Source of the DNA: Chara braunii
Lineage: Eukaryota; Streptophyta; Charophyceae; Charales; Characeae
DNA: 57,935 nt
Reading direction: 5' to 3'
NCBI GenBank assembly: GCA_003427395.1
Contig: BFEA01001083.1
Span: 158,327 to 216,261, forward strand
Both the position numbers and the translations under genes were made by a program. A model generated the notes under the pieces. The model was not told the DNA's origin, made no database searches, and worked only from the letters and a program-made list of their open reading frames with translations. The stretch's first letter is position 1, and each line of letters begins with the position of its first letter. Below are positions 1 through 10,610 of the stretch, in pieces.

Positions 1-578
1 CCCCCCCTGCCCCCCACGTCCTTCCAGTAGCACTCACCTAAAACATAAGACGGTTACCGCTTCCAGTCATTCTTAATTCAACTATATAGTAAGAGGATAG
101 GATGACCGGGTCAGCCGTCGACAGCAAAACAACAAACGACCACACCTTTGCAAGAAATCGATTGAGGGACCAGCCGCGAGCAACTAAGTCAAGGGAATGC
201 AGTAATGGTGAAAGTTGGAAAGGAGGTTGTACTTGGTCTTCAGCAGGAGCCACCCCTCACGGTGGCTGGACAGGTGATAGAGAGACAAGTAGCTTGCGTC
301 CCTTCCCGCCTGCTTTCCTCGCAGAGCTATAATATCCTTGAGGCACTAAGGATTGAGAACATGCTATATTAAGGAATGAAGAGGGTATAGGGTTTATAGG
401 GGTTAAAAATTAGACAAATAGACATAATTCTCTCTCAACGATTCGAGTTCGATTCCATTATATTGATAACCATCTCATTGCCCTGGGATAGACAAACTGT
501 CTAGCATGTTAAAGTAAGGGAAATGTATGATTAGAGGGTCGGAAGGGGCTAAAGAGTTTGATAAGGGAGCAATTCTCA
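1..578. other. Unassigned 5' edge
   Basis: No gene or RNA is recognisable here. The short open frames have no family resemblance. The last part (about 331-420) has purine-rich runs of G and TTTA resembling the 5' side of the SINE-like copy near 10.1 kb, so the retroposon that follows may start earlier than I place it. Confidence 0.4.
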
Positions 579-870
579 GGGGGCTGCTAGACAGGGTTTG
601 GTTGTCAGACAAAAGGTGTTCCAAGATGGGATGGGTGAAACCAACAGCCTCATGGGATAATGGAGTCCTGAACCAATGAGACAAACAACCACAGCCCTGG
701 GAAACAACTATTGATAAACTGTTGAGCTACAAGATGTATCAATGGGACGCTGAACCTGGTTTCCAGCAGGTGCTGCTCCCCACCAATAGATGGAGCAGCC
801 CAACAGTCAATCCCTCAATTTTGATGGTTCTCATACCCCCGCTGGGATAGAGGGTTGATACAAGGGCTTT

Positions 871-903
<33 letters not shown>
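579..903 (+). mobile_element. SINE-like non-coding retroposon, copy A
   Basis: A short element with no coding capacity, ending in a 32-nt A-tail (872-903). It can be aligned by eye to copies near 10.3-10.6 kb and 27.64-27.9 kb. Shared blocks include GGGGGCTGCT, GGGATGGGTG, the ACCACAGCCC region and GATGTATCAA, followed by the paired-hairpin module at 744-796. Stem 1 pairs GCTG (749-752) with CAGC (764-767) and carries one mismatch; stem 2 pairs GCTCC (775-779) with GGAGC (792-796). I see no convincing tRNA or 5S head, so class SINE is inferred from size, tail and the 3' end shared with LINEs. The true 5' boundary and TSD were not found. Confidence 0.7.
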
Positions 904-904
<1 letters not shown>

Positions 905-3054
905 GACAAAACAAACTCTGGGATTTACTCCCACTCTTTTTTTTATCTTACTGTGTAAAACGCCTAAAATTATTTATCCACCTTTCATATTACGAACAAT
1001 TGTTTGTCTACGCATTTTTTTTTTAGATCCTTTGTTTTCTATGAGGCTTATGATACTGAAATAATCTTAGTGTTTTTTTTTTTTTATATTCGATTTCATC
1101 CTTGTGACATATTCAACTTGTCATTCCCCTCTTGTTTCAATTTTTTTTTCAACATCTTTCAAAACAACTTTTTCATCGCTAGTACTAATCTTACTTAATC
1201 AAAACACAAGTTTGCTTAGTCTCCAAGATTTTTCTCACTTCGTATTTGGATGATAATAATAAGACTTTTTTTTTCCCTATTACTGTAATACCGAGTTTAT
1301 GATTCTCATTAGGTTTATGGTGGAGTTAAAACCAGATTGAGGGGTGAAAATTAATAGAGATTTCAATTCTTTATTACTTGTGCTTTGATTCTTATCATTT
1401 TTTTCTTATTCAACTTAACTTGTAATTCATTTTCTATTTTATCGTATTTTGTTTAATGTTCTGTTGTTTTATTACTAGTATTTCCATATCCTTCAAACTT
1501 TCTTTTGGTAGGAGCTAAATATGAATCATTGCATATGAAGGATCGTTTTTCTTATTAAGCCATTTAAATACTTTAAAAACATATTTTTTTTCACCACATA
1601 CCTGCAATGTTGTATCAATTTCCCTCTTCAAATTATCATAAGGCTTCTACATGTAGCTTTGAAGAAAAGTGAAATAAGTGGGTAAATATAACTCTCCCTA
1701 TCGACCATTTCATTCAACTCGTTAATACATACAGTAGACCAACACTTAATATAAGTTAAACCATATCTTAATTCTTAAATAGTCATAAAAACAACTTCAT
1801 ACGTCTTTTATTGTATAAGTCATTGTTGAGTCGTCTAAGAGATCTCTCTGCCTTGTCAGTCAACAAACATCTCAGTTCCCCACAACCTTATTTCCCTTAT
1901 ACAAGTACAAATGTTATTCTTCATTCACTTCTTCATCTTCAGAATGATCCGTTTCTTCTTTATTTATTTTTTTTTTATCAGGTTGAGCTTGACATACTGT
2001 TCCATATCTTGATTGTCAGCTCCTAAGTTCCTTTAACTTTTCTCACATATTTCACGTCTGGTTTTGTGTAAAGTGGTTTGACTGCCCTATAAGTTATTTT
2101 CTCTTACGTACTCAAGGACATCGTTTTCTCTTTTTGTTTTCACTTTACTAACAAATTTTGGTTCTCTTACATTCCCCGAGTTCATTTACATCTTTTTGTT
2201 TTCCCGCTTAAGCATTCTCCTTATCAATTTCCTTCCCCTTTTCGTTTATCTTCGTTTTAAATCCACCAACTAATGAGTTAAGTAATTTTAGGCTCTCGTT
2301 GGAGTTTTGTTTTTTCCTTGTTCATTGGCATGCTACGTTTTTCATCGATCGTACAATTGCTCTATAGAATCTGTACTTTTTTTGTGTTCCTCATTGTCAA
2401 ATGATATAAAAATATTTTGTTGCATAATTGGATCTCGTTAAAATTTGTTTTTCTTCTTGTTCGTTGGCATACTATGTTTTTCAAATTTTCATCGATCGTG
2501 CAGTTGGTCATACCTTTTTTTGTATTCCTTATTGTCAAATGATATAAGAATATTTTGTCGCTTAATTTTCACTCCTTCATTCCTTGATTTGAACCAAAAT
2601 TTTATTTTGCTAAAAGTCGGGGAACTAACTCAATGCTTACTGCTTTCAGTTCTCCCTTTTACCCAGTCTAATTTCTTAATGTTCTTCCTCATCTTATCAG
2701 TTTTGTCAAACTTCTATGAAATCTTTTTCAACGAAATGTTAAATGTATTCAAGTTTAAGGTCCACGATTTAATTTTATCTCGGTTTATCGAGCATTTACG
2801 AAATATTTTTCGAAGAAGAGTCAAATGTTTTCCATGCTCTTTTCACTTCCTCAATGTTCTTCCTCACCCTCTATGTATTTGAGTTGCGAATCTCGTTCCC
2901 CTTCTCTTCTGTGTTCAACTAAATAACACTTGCACCGCTTGCTTTGCGTGTGTCATTCTTCTTTGCTTCTTTTGTGATGTTTTGAGTCTTTTATTTCTGT
3001 ATAAGCTTCTATTATTCCTTGGTGAACCAAGCTCACTGCAACAGTTAAGGAAAC
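904..3054. other. AT-rich stretch without recognisable genes
   Basis: A strongly T-rich top strand of about 2.1 kb. Several open frames exist, the longest at 2445-2882, but they are rich in Phe and Leu because of base composition and match no family I know. It ends close to an organelle-type reverse transcriptase remnant, so an organelle-derived insertion is possible but not shown. A local tandem duplication lies at 2301-2570. Confidence 0.4.
2301..2570. repeat. Diverged tandem duplication, period about 138 bp
   Basis: Two adjacent copies share TTGTTC(A/G)TTGGCAT, the TCATCGATCGT core, and ATTGTCAAATGATATAA followed by a run ending in TAATT. Copy 1 is about 2301-2430 and copy 2 about 2439-2570. 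Point changes are spread evenly, so this is an old local duplication rather than an assembly collapse. Confidence 0.65.
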
Positions 3055-3371
3055 TTATTCATAAACAATGCTCAAAGTGTCTTTGGTGGGTTCTGGGTAC
3101 CTTGCTGACTGAATGAAGTCAGCTAGTAACTTGACTGGTATGACTGGTATGAAAGCATCCGCATCAGATGTGTCATAGGGTACGTCATAAGAGGTGTCAT
3201 TGGTAACCTTGGGACCACTGGAGTAGGAGTTTGACTCAAGGTCATTTGCATTAGTATAAGGGTGATGATTGTCGGTGGGGTTTAATTCATCCAATACCAA
3301 TGATACGTGGACCACCTTCCTTGTCACTGTCCTTTTCTGAATAGGCGCGCTTCATACACTTTGTTCCAAAC

Positions 3372-3809
3372 TTATTTTTTTTTAAGCTTGATGGTACCTT
3401 GATCACAAAAATTATCCAGCTTTACCGAGGTGAATAAACAAATTAACCGAATCAACTCAATTGCATCAGTAAGAGGGTCGGTCATGCCTATCATAAAGTC
3501 ATCTGCGTATCGCACATAGCTAAGACATTGAAAGTTCGCATTTGCCACTTCATGCTTGTCGTATTGCTCCTTTAGGGTCTCATATATGTATTTACCAAAT
3601 TGATGTAACGTAATGGTACATAATAGAGGTGTTCGCAAGAACGTAAAAGCATATCCAACACTTGGGGATTTTCGGACTAAGCTCATAAATTTTATACGAG
3701 CAATTTCTTCTAAAATAATTAATAAAACAGCCTTGTGCGACAACCGTTACGTTGTGGTAATGTCACGTTCTATAACCCAAGTCGCACTTTTGAATAGTCG
3801 GTCTACCTG
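3372..3809 (-). pseudogene. Group II intron reverse transcriptase/maturase remnant
   Basis: On the minus strand, residues read WVIERDI, then a broken segment, then SHKAVLLIILEEIARIKFMSLVRK, FGKYIYETL and YVRYADDFMIG. The order and spacing match the fingers/palm of group II intron RTs: the W-I-E-x-D-I motif holds the first catalytic Asp and YADD holds the catalytic pair. The frame is broken after WVIERDI and no upstream RT0 block, thumb or X/maturase domain is visible, so it is a fragment. A further open frame at 3055-3327 (minus) lies downstream but is not recognisable. Group II RTs normally occur in plant organelles, so an organelle-to-nucleus transfer is the likeliest source; this is inference. 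Confidence 0.72.
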
Positions 3810-4971
3810 AAGTACTACACGCTTCGCGTGAGAACAATCCAAAAGTTCTGGATTTTACATGTTGTCCAGGACCACGGTGAGGGTTTTCTATACGATAAGA
3901 TAAAGCCACACTTGTGGCTCAAATTTGAAAGGTATAACGAAATAATCAATGATGACAATAATACTAATAGTAAATTATAAACGTAATACTAACAGTAATT
4001 CAAATATGATATAGCACTTTCTTGACTTAAGTACTTACTAATTATTATTACTGACAGAGTATCAGCACAACTACGTAATCATTCTATCAGCTCAACATGA
4101 GGACACAAATATGGAAGCAATGTAATTTAAAGCTTTACTCTCAGGGAAAATATAATATCATTGAGGTTGCACGACAACACCACATCACACATACTGGCTT
4201 CCCATTCTGGATTTTCACAAAGTCTTCAAATGTCATGCTTTGCAAATCATAGTCAATGCCTTGCCTTTGGCTTCCTGTATGACCTTTTTCGGACTATCAT
4301 AGGGACATCTATCAACTATCAACTTCAGACCCCTCAACCCACGCCTCCTTAGTGATATCTTCGGCTCGTTACCCTGTATGATGACCACATGTCGTTGGGA
4401 ATGATATGCACTTACTGTGTAGAATTGCCTGGTAAATAGAATAGTTTAATTGACTTACAGTGAGGGCACGGGTGCGCAGCCCGTAGTTTGTATATGCTTG
4501 ATCGATAAAGGAGGCACTATTGGTTAAGTTTAGAAGTAGGGTGATTGTAAAGAGGAGTATTTGTGTGTATGTGTCAAGATTAGTATGTGTGTGTTTGTGT
4601 GATACTTAGGGTGTTTGTGTTTATCACATCTGTTAGTGTTGGAATGTGTGGGACTTACGTAATTTGTATGGTATTAATGTACTAGATATTTGACATACCT
4701 TGATTCTTAGTTGGTGTCGAGGCTGGTGGTCCTTGAATCTTGATCCATATATCGTATATATGTGTGCTTGGGTGTTTGTTGTTGTAAGTTTTTTTTTTTT
4801 AAGTAAATAAAAGTTGTTTTGTCGGATGTGACTCACTCAATCGGGCACTGAACGTGTGGGGCGTTGAATACGTCCACGTTCAGATACATTTGTTTGCACT
4901 TGCAAATGCAATGCAAGTGTGTTGTCTCAACCTCCGGCCAAGGCCGCGCCCTTTCCGATTCAGACTTTCCC
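3810..4971. other. Unassigned non-coding stretch
   Basis: No gene, repeat family or RNA is recognised. It includes AT-rich sequence to about 4160, a GT-rich patch at 4555-4625 and a T/A run near 4790-4810. Confidence 0.4.
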
Positions 4972-5700
4972 ACTTTTCCACCCCGCCGGTGCCACTGTTT
5001 TGACCAAAACCTAGCGCGCGGTCCCACGGGCAGCTACCGGTCCCGCATTTTTCAAAGAAACTGCCACCACCCCCAAAAGATCCAGGATGCCGCTGCTTTG
5101 CCACCATTTCGACCAAAACCCATCACGTGGTCCCACGGGCAGCTACCGGTCCCGCATTTTTCAAAGAAACTACCCCCCCCCCCCAAAGTGTTGTACCTTC
5201 ACCTGCCTGCATTTTTCGAACCTTTCGACGACCAAACGGACCCGAATTAATGACCGGTATAACGAAGGACGACGAAAATGTTTCGAGGGGGGGGGGGGGG
5301 GGCACACACCCGTGACGGAATGCGAACTTTTTCACTTTTCCACTTTTCCACCCTGCCACTGCTTTGCCACTGTTTCGACCAAAACCCAGCGCGCCGTCCC
5401 ACGAACAGCTACCGGTCCCACATTTTTCAAAGAAACTCCCACCACCCCTCAAAGATCCACCCTGCCGCTATTTTGCCACTGTTTCGACCAAAACCCAGTG
5501 CACGGTTCCACGGGCAGCTACCGGTCCTGCAATTTTCAAAGAAACTGCCACCACCCACTAAAGTGCCGTGCCTGCACCTGCCTGCATTTTTTGAACCTTC
5601 CAACGACCAAACGAGCCCGAATTAACGCCCGTTATAACGAAGGGCGACGAACATGTGTCGGGGGGGAAATGTCTCAGGGGGGGAAAACGCACCCCTGACA
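4972..5700. repeat. Higher-order tandem repeat: 375-bp unit containing two 109-bp subunits
   Basis: The marker TTTCGACCAAAACC (first copy TTTTGACC) occurs at about 4998, 5107, 5373 and 5482, giving spacings of 109, 266 and 109. The block therefore has the form [sub-sub-spacer] twice, period 375. Each subunit also carries CAGCTACCGGTCC and TTTTTCAAAGAAACT or a close variant; each spacer ends in CGACGAA and a G-run followed by a C/A-rich segment. Long open frames through it exist on both strands only because the repeat lacks stops; I do not call them genes. Confidence 0.75.
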
Positions 5701-6272
5701 AGCTGCCAATATATAGAGCTAATATGCTATATAGAGGTAGGTTTCCACAACTGGCTCCATGTTGACCACAATATTCCGATGAAGCACCCTGAGGAATTTC
5801 TAGATATGTTCTCCCCGACAGCCACAACAATCGTTGAAAGGCAATGGTACGGGCATCAATAAGGGCAACAATAAGAATGGTCGGTCTGTTGGGCAACTAC
5901 ACTTAGGAGATTAGGTTGGCAACAATCATACGGAAGTAGGCAAGGTCTGTTTCTGCAAGAATGCAGGTATCAGTAAGGAGGTAGGTTGGTTCGTAGGGGA
6001 GAGACACCTGCTCTTAGCAGATTATGAAGGTAACAATCATACAGGTGTAGGCAAAGTTTGTCTCTGTAGGGATGCTGGACCGACTCCTGTTGGGGAGAAG
6101 GTGGAACTAGTGAATATTGCAGGCATCTGGCACCGGGTCCAGGGTGAAGAGGTTTCCGCCCCTCCAAACACAGAATGGAAGATAGACAGAATAGCACACA
6201 GGATTTGTAGGCTCAAAGGTTGTGGTAACATAGTTAACTGGGACTGCACATAATCATTGATAGAACAAGGTT
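5701..6272. repeat. Unassigned region with a 110-bp internal duplication
   Basis: The segment at about 5919-5968 (GGCAACAATCATACGG, then GTAGGCAAGGTCTGTTTCTG) recurs diverged at 6029-6078. The end (6246-6272) belongs to the SINE-like copy interrupted by LINE-1: AATCATTGATAGAACA is similar to sequence at about 10232-10250. Nothing else is recognised. Confidence 0.5.
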
Positions 6273-6289
6273 AGAACAGAGGGCCTGCT
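6273..6289 (+). repeat. Target-site duplication of LINE-1, left copy
   Basis: AGAACAGAGGGCCTGCT (17 bp) is repeated exactly at 10084-10100, right after the LINE-1 A-tail. The first homology to other LINE copies starts at the next base, so both ends of the insertion are fixed. Confidence 0.9.
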
Positions 6290-7379
6290 AATTTTCTAAG
6301 CACTTAGCCACACGGCGACACCATTAGGAAATAAAGTTAATCCATGAAATTATTGAACGAGAGTTGCAAGAGAACCTCCATGGGAATTCGCAGGGACAAA
6401 AACAAATGATTCAAATGCAGGAATTGAGGGAGCAACTTCTGAACTACGCACGATATAGATGGCAAGGAGCTAAATTGAGGGCGATACTAACTAATTTTTT
6501 TACGGAAGGAACCATGGATGAGTGTTTCTTTGGACGAGCTAGTGTGCGGGCCAAACGAAGCACAATTGAGGCCCTCTATGACCCAGAGGCAAAAAAGAAT
6601 CGGACCCGGCCATAACCACGACCAGATGCACCAAAATTGCTCGCGACTTTTACAAAGACCTTTTCACTTCTTACATCGACTCCTCGGATGAAATTACCCG
6701 TAATAGGCAAATAGAGGAATTTTTAGTCCCCATAGAAAAAACACTGTCTCCAATACAGAGAGATTCCCTTGAAGCCCCACTCTCCAAGCCGGAGATATGG
6801 ACGACCCTTTTGCAAATGCAAGAAGACGAAGCCTCAGGAATAGATGGTTTCCCCAAGGAGTTTTGGGAAACCAACTGAGATTTTATCGGGCAGGACATCA
6901 TGGATTACTATCAGCAAGTATGGCAATCAGGGGAAATGGGCGAGAGAGTGGGACAAGGGGTGTTAACCCTCCTTTACAAGAAAGGGGACAAGATAAACAT
7001 TCGGAATTACAGGCCTATAACACTTCTTACGGTGGTCTACAAAATGTTGTCTAAAGCCTTGGCCAACCGAATGATCCCGGTTATGGAGGACATTATCCAC
7101 CAATCTCAAACTGAGTTTTTGCAGAGTAGAAACACACAGGAGAATATCCTCCTAGTGCATGAGGTTTTACAGCTTGCTAGACATACTCGTCAAAACGCGG
7201 TCATAATATTCATTGATTTTGAAAAAGCATATGACCATGTCGATTGGATTTTTCTAGATAAAAGTCTAGAGAAAATAAACTTCGGACCAAATTTTAGGCG
7301 ACGGGTTCAGATTCTTCACCAGAATGTAACCACCTGTATACAAGTAAACGGGTGCATAGCGCCACCATTAAAACTATAA
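6290..7379 (+). pseudogene. LINE-1 ORF2 fragment: linker and RT N-terminal half
   Basis: Codes in broken frames for the region between endonuclease and RT (YRWQGAKLR, then ARDF near 6640) and for RT fingers/palm: SGIDGFPKEFW, LLYKKGD, NYRPITLLTVVYKMLSKALANR, TGF-like block (here TEF), and FIDFEKAYDHVDW, which holds the first catalytic Asp (the D in FIDFEKAYD). Stops interrupt it: one before EIKLIH (about 6328) and TGA at 6876-6878, where LINE-3 has Trp. A frame change between 6615 and 6797 and a stop at 7377-7379 before the RQGDP-like block show decay. Confidence 0.88.
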
Positions 7380-9816
7380 CGGTCGGTCCGCTAGGGCGAC
7401 CCGATCGCCCCCTTTTTGTTCTTGATTATCATGGAAGCACTGACTGCCAACCTACAAATACACAAGAGTATTACTAAAATTCGGATCGCAAATATACCGG
7501 AAGAAGCCGTCCCTGTTCCCTATTTGCAGATGATCTCACTGTCATGGTACAGGTCACGCATAACAACTTGAAGGAAATTAAGGAACTGATGGAAAAATTT
7601 ATGAGGGTCGCCGATATGACAGTCAATTGGGGGAGCAAGACTCAAGGATGGTGGATACATTACCAAGGAGGACGCCCCCCGGATTCACCACAGATCGCAT
7701 GGCTGCCACTAGAAACTCCGCAAAGGGTCCTATGGGTAACTATGACAGCGATAGGTTGCCCACCAACCAATGACGAATGGATAAGTACCCCCGCCCTGCA
7801 AAAACTTTACAATTGAAACAACAAGCATACCTCCCTCTTTGGCCGAGCGCTGGTTATTAACAACGTAGTTTTTGCAGCCTTATGGTATAAATCGGTGCTC
7901 TGGTCGTTGAGTAAGGGAGCACTGAGACAACTTCGGAGGAAAGCAGCGACCTTTCTATGGAGGGGGGACAGCGAGAACGGCAAAGCCATCAGCAGGGTAT
8001 CATGGGACTCAATTATCCAACCCAAAGCTCGGGGGGGTCTAGGGATCATAAAGCCCGCAACACAAGTACAGGCTTTGCGTCTACTTTGGCTTAGAAGACT
8101 GATTTTCTCACCCCGCAGCCCGTGGTGCATCTTGAACCTAGAACACCTAGCTCGCCTGGCCCCAGCTGCCCCGCCATCCATTGACCTGGCTGGAGGACCG
8201 ATTGTGGACAAATTTCCAAGAAAGGGGGGTGAAGGGGAAGGGGAGGTTCAACCAAGAGACAATTTTTGGTCGTCGCTGTTGGCAACATGGAGAAGGCTCC
8301 CGCTCCCAGATAAACCCCCCCCTGATCGTTGGGAGGAGGTCTATCGCCAGCCTTTGTTCAGCAATCGCTGGCTGACAGATCAATGGGGTTGCATCAGATC
8401 GAGCTCAAACCTTCCATGGAAAAGTTGGGTCAATCGGGGAGTGCTCAGAATAGGGGATCTCCGGGACCAGGAGAAACGAGACTAGAAAACGACCAACCAA
8501 CTACGGGGAATTCTTCACCATTGCCACCATGTGGAGAAACATCTCGAGGACCTAATTGAGACTGTCCCACGGGCTTGGTACCGCATCCTCAAACAAGGAC
8601 CCTCCTTCAAAGAAGGGGACTGGATAACAACCAAGAAGGAGTTGTCACGTATTGGCCGAATCCATAAGGTAGAGCCTCAAATGGTCCAGGTGAAGTACTA
8701 TGAGAACACCCGAATGGGAATCCTTGAAGGAAGTAGAGCTCCCCTCAAATGGACAGAAACGGCTTTGGTTTATCGGATCATGGTCATGACAGAGAGAAGG
8801 GTGAATGTAGCCTATCAACCACAGTGGGTTGTTCACGAGTTAGCCTTGGACCCGATGGAATGGACTTGGACACTCCCCCAAAGGAAGCAAGGGGGGGTGG
8901 CAAGTCAGACAACCCTCCATCAGTTGACAACCAAGTTTGCCTACAGGATGCTAAGACCCAAGTGGTATCTAAGGGACGTCGTTATTGACCGTCGGGCCAA
9001 CCAACTGAATGTGGACTGTTCTCTCCTGAAGCCAATACGTTGGTTCCAGGACCAGAAATCTAAACCTGCAAAAATCTCGTCTCTGTAGTGGCAAATAGCA
9101 CACCGCTGTCTGCCCACAAACGATTGACTAATAGACCACAGCAACCTGGAACAGCGAGGTCTGGCGCTACCGTGGTGCCAACGGTGTCTGCACATGTTCC
9201 CTGCTCATAAGAGGGCGGAGACTATCGAGCACATTTTTATGCAATGCCCAATAGCCCAGTTTATGTGGAGGTGGTGGGTCCGGATATGGCGGGAGATGGT
9301 ATCAGACTGTCCTTGGACATGGTCATGGCAGGCCATTGGCCATCAGTACTAGCAAGAGAAGATTCGGATTATGTTGGGAATATGTTCTGGCTAGGCAGGA
9401 GGGCGGTGATGTGGGCACTTTGGAGACAACGGTGTGTGTTGGCCTTGGAAAGTGTGAGAATAGAAGGGGTGGAAATAGTGGAAGAAATCCAGCAAAAGAT
9501 ACAATTAGTACTCACACAAAGATGGTCCGTCACGAAGTCAAAACTAGATCTTATCACGCAAATTTCTGATGTTAGGAAGGAGATTACAGCATTCTGCACT
9601 GACTGGTTGGGGGGAGAAAGGGAGGGATGGATAGCAAAGGTCACATGGGGAGGGAATGAAGTAGAAGCTCAGCGAGGACTAGAGGAGATGAGGGACTATA
9701 AGCTAGTTTTCAAAGAATGGACCCAGGTGGAGCCCTCATTCCCTCTGCGCCCCCCCACAGACTTCCCGGACCCTTTCCCCCCCCACGCCCTCTCCCTGAC
9801 GAAAATTTGGACCTGA
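7380..9816 (+). pseudogene. LINE-1 ORF2 fragment: RT C-terminal half and zf-RVT-like domain
   Basis: Continues in shifting frames. A stop sits in the RSVR-x-GDP block (about 7393), and the FADD catalytic motif near 7524-7535 is readable only after a frameshift. It is followed by VNWGSKTQGWWIH, FLWRGDSE, RWEEVYRQPLF, then WQIAHRCLPTND-stop-LIDHSNLEQRGL (stop TGA 9125-9127). The Cys/His cluster WCQRC...ETIEHIFMQCP (about 9170-9248) resembles the zf-RVT region at the end of plant L1 ORF2. The protein ends DFPDPFPP... at 9816, a C-terminal signature shared by the four LINE copies here. Confidence 0.88.
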
Positions 9817-10083
9817 TGACAACCTTGACTCCACTGCCACATAATTAAGGGTGCGGAGGGAGTCCCCGCTGGTGCCCCCAGTGACTCCTTCTTCTCCCTC
9901 TATACAATACATAGTCTGAAGTACTGGCCATCTCTCATCACAAGGGACGCTGAGCCCAGTTCTCAGCAACTCCAGCTTGGGTACCCCGGGTAAACTATGA
10001 GGACCCTGGCCTCAACTCTTTGTATTGGTAATACCGGCCTTGGGCACTCGGCCCTTTTTTAAAAAAAAAAAAAAAAAAAAAAA
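9817..10083 (+). mobile_element. LINE-1 3' UTR, hairpin module and A-tail
   Basis: Non-coding tail of about 240 bp plus 23 A. The stem GCTGAG (9949-9954) pairs with CTCAGC (9962-9967). The downstream TGAGGACC(C)TGGCCTCAA and TATTGGTAATA blocks match LINE-3 (35555-35630) and differ from LINE-2/LINE-4, separating two LINE subfamilies. Confidence 0.82.
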
Positions 10084-10100
10084 AGAACAGAGGGCCTGCT
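10084..10100 (+). repeat. Target-site duplication of LINE-1, right copy
   Basis: Exact repeat of 6273-6289 immediately after the A-tail. Confidence 0.9.
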
Positions 10101-10193
10101 GGAGATTTAAGGGCTTAAGGGTTTAAAGGGGTAGTCACATCAATAACCAAACAGGGGGACTGCTGAAATAGGGTTGGGCTTAGGGATAAGGGG
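10101..10193 (+). mobile_element. Interrupted SINE-like copy (part after LINE-1)
   Basis: Joined in sequence logic to 6246-6289, this is the 5' part of a SINE-like element. It ends with GGACTGCTGAAATAGGGTT and GGGCTTAGGGATAAGGGG, which recur at about 10305-10343. It stops exactly at the library adapter, so what follows in the genome is uncertain. Confidence 0.65.
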
Positions 10194-10231
10194 CTGTCTC
10201 TTATACACATCTAGATGTGTATAAGAGACAG
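10194..10231. other. Tn5 mosaic-end junction adapter left in the assembly (artefact)
   Basis: The 38 bp are the reverse complement of the 19-bp Tn5 mosaic end (CTGTCTCTTATACACATCT) joined directly to the mosaic end itself (AGATGTGTATAAGAGACAG). This perfect palindrome is the circularisation junction of transposase-based mate-pair libraries. It is not genomic. The same SINE-like sequence lies on both sides, so the join between 10193 and 10232 may be false. Confidence 0.97.
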
Positions 10232-10610
10232 CAATCACTGATAGAGCACAGACAAAACAGGGGGGCTATTGAGGGGGTTTACAGGGACAGACACAACAAT
10301 AATGGGGGACTGCTGAAATAGGGTTGGGCTTAGGGATAAGGGGTGCTCCAACACGGGGATGGGTGACATTAGCATTTCCACCGGACAACGGAGCCCCGGG
10401 ATGAGTTAACAAGGAACACAGCCTCAAAGCACAGCCTCATAAACTACAGTCACCAAGCTATGTGCTACATGATGTATCAAGGGGACGCTGGATCCGGTTT
10501 CCAGCAGGTGCAGATAAGCCCTCAATCTTGGCGGTTCTCTTACCACCGCCAGGGCCCTGGACCCACTAGCGAAGTATTCTACGATGTGTGACGCAATTTT
10601 ATGGTTTTTT
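10232..10610 (+). mobile_element. SINE-like non-coding retroposon, copy B
   Basis: Aligns to copy A and to the 27.6-kb copy through GGACTGCTGAAATAGGG, GGGATGGGTGAC, CACAGCCTC and GATGTATCAA, then the module at 10482-10505 (GCTGGATCCGGTTTCCAGC). The second hairpin is lost. The end has TGGACCCACTAGCGAAG(T)ATTCTAC, found in reverse complement at about 23856-23883. There is no A-tail, so it is 3'-damaged. Confidence 0.65.

Larger units (their letters stand above)
6290..10083 (+). mobile_element. LINE-1: 5'-truncated L1-type retrotransposon
   Basis: A 3.8-kb truncated copy starting in ORF2 downstream of the endonuclease domain, running through RT and the C-terminal domain to a 3' UTR and A-tail (about 10061-10083). 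It lacks ORF1 and the endonuclease. The exact 17-bp TSD on both sides shows insertion by target-primed reverse transcription into a SINE-like element. Its 3' UTR ends in the GCTGAG/CTCAGC form of the hairpin module (9944-9967) and is closest to that of LINE-3. Several frameshifts and stops make it inactive. Confidence 0.92.

Noticed and set aside
423-460. GTTCGATTCC word resembling a tRNA B-box
   Set aside because: No A-box at the right distance and no cloverleaf stems.
2445-2882. A 145-codon hydrophobic frame that could be a membrane protein
   Set aside because: Phe/Leu richness follows from T-rich DNA, and it covers a tandem duplication; no family motif.
4864-5698. Overlapping frames of 100-200 codons on both strands
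   Set aside because: They run through the 109/375-bp tandem repeat and change with G-run length; not genes.
10194-10231. A perfect palindrome that could be read as a transposon end or recombination site
   Set aside because: It is exactly the library mosaic-end junction, so an artefact.
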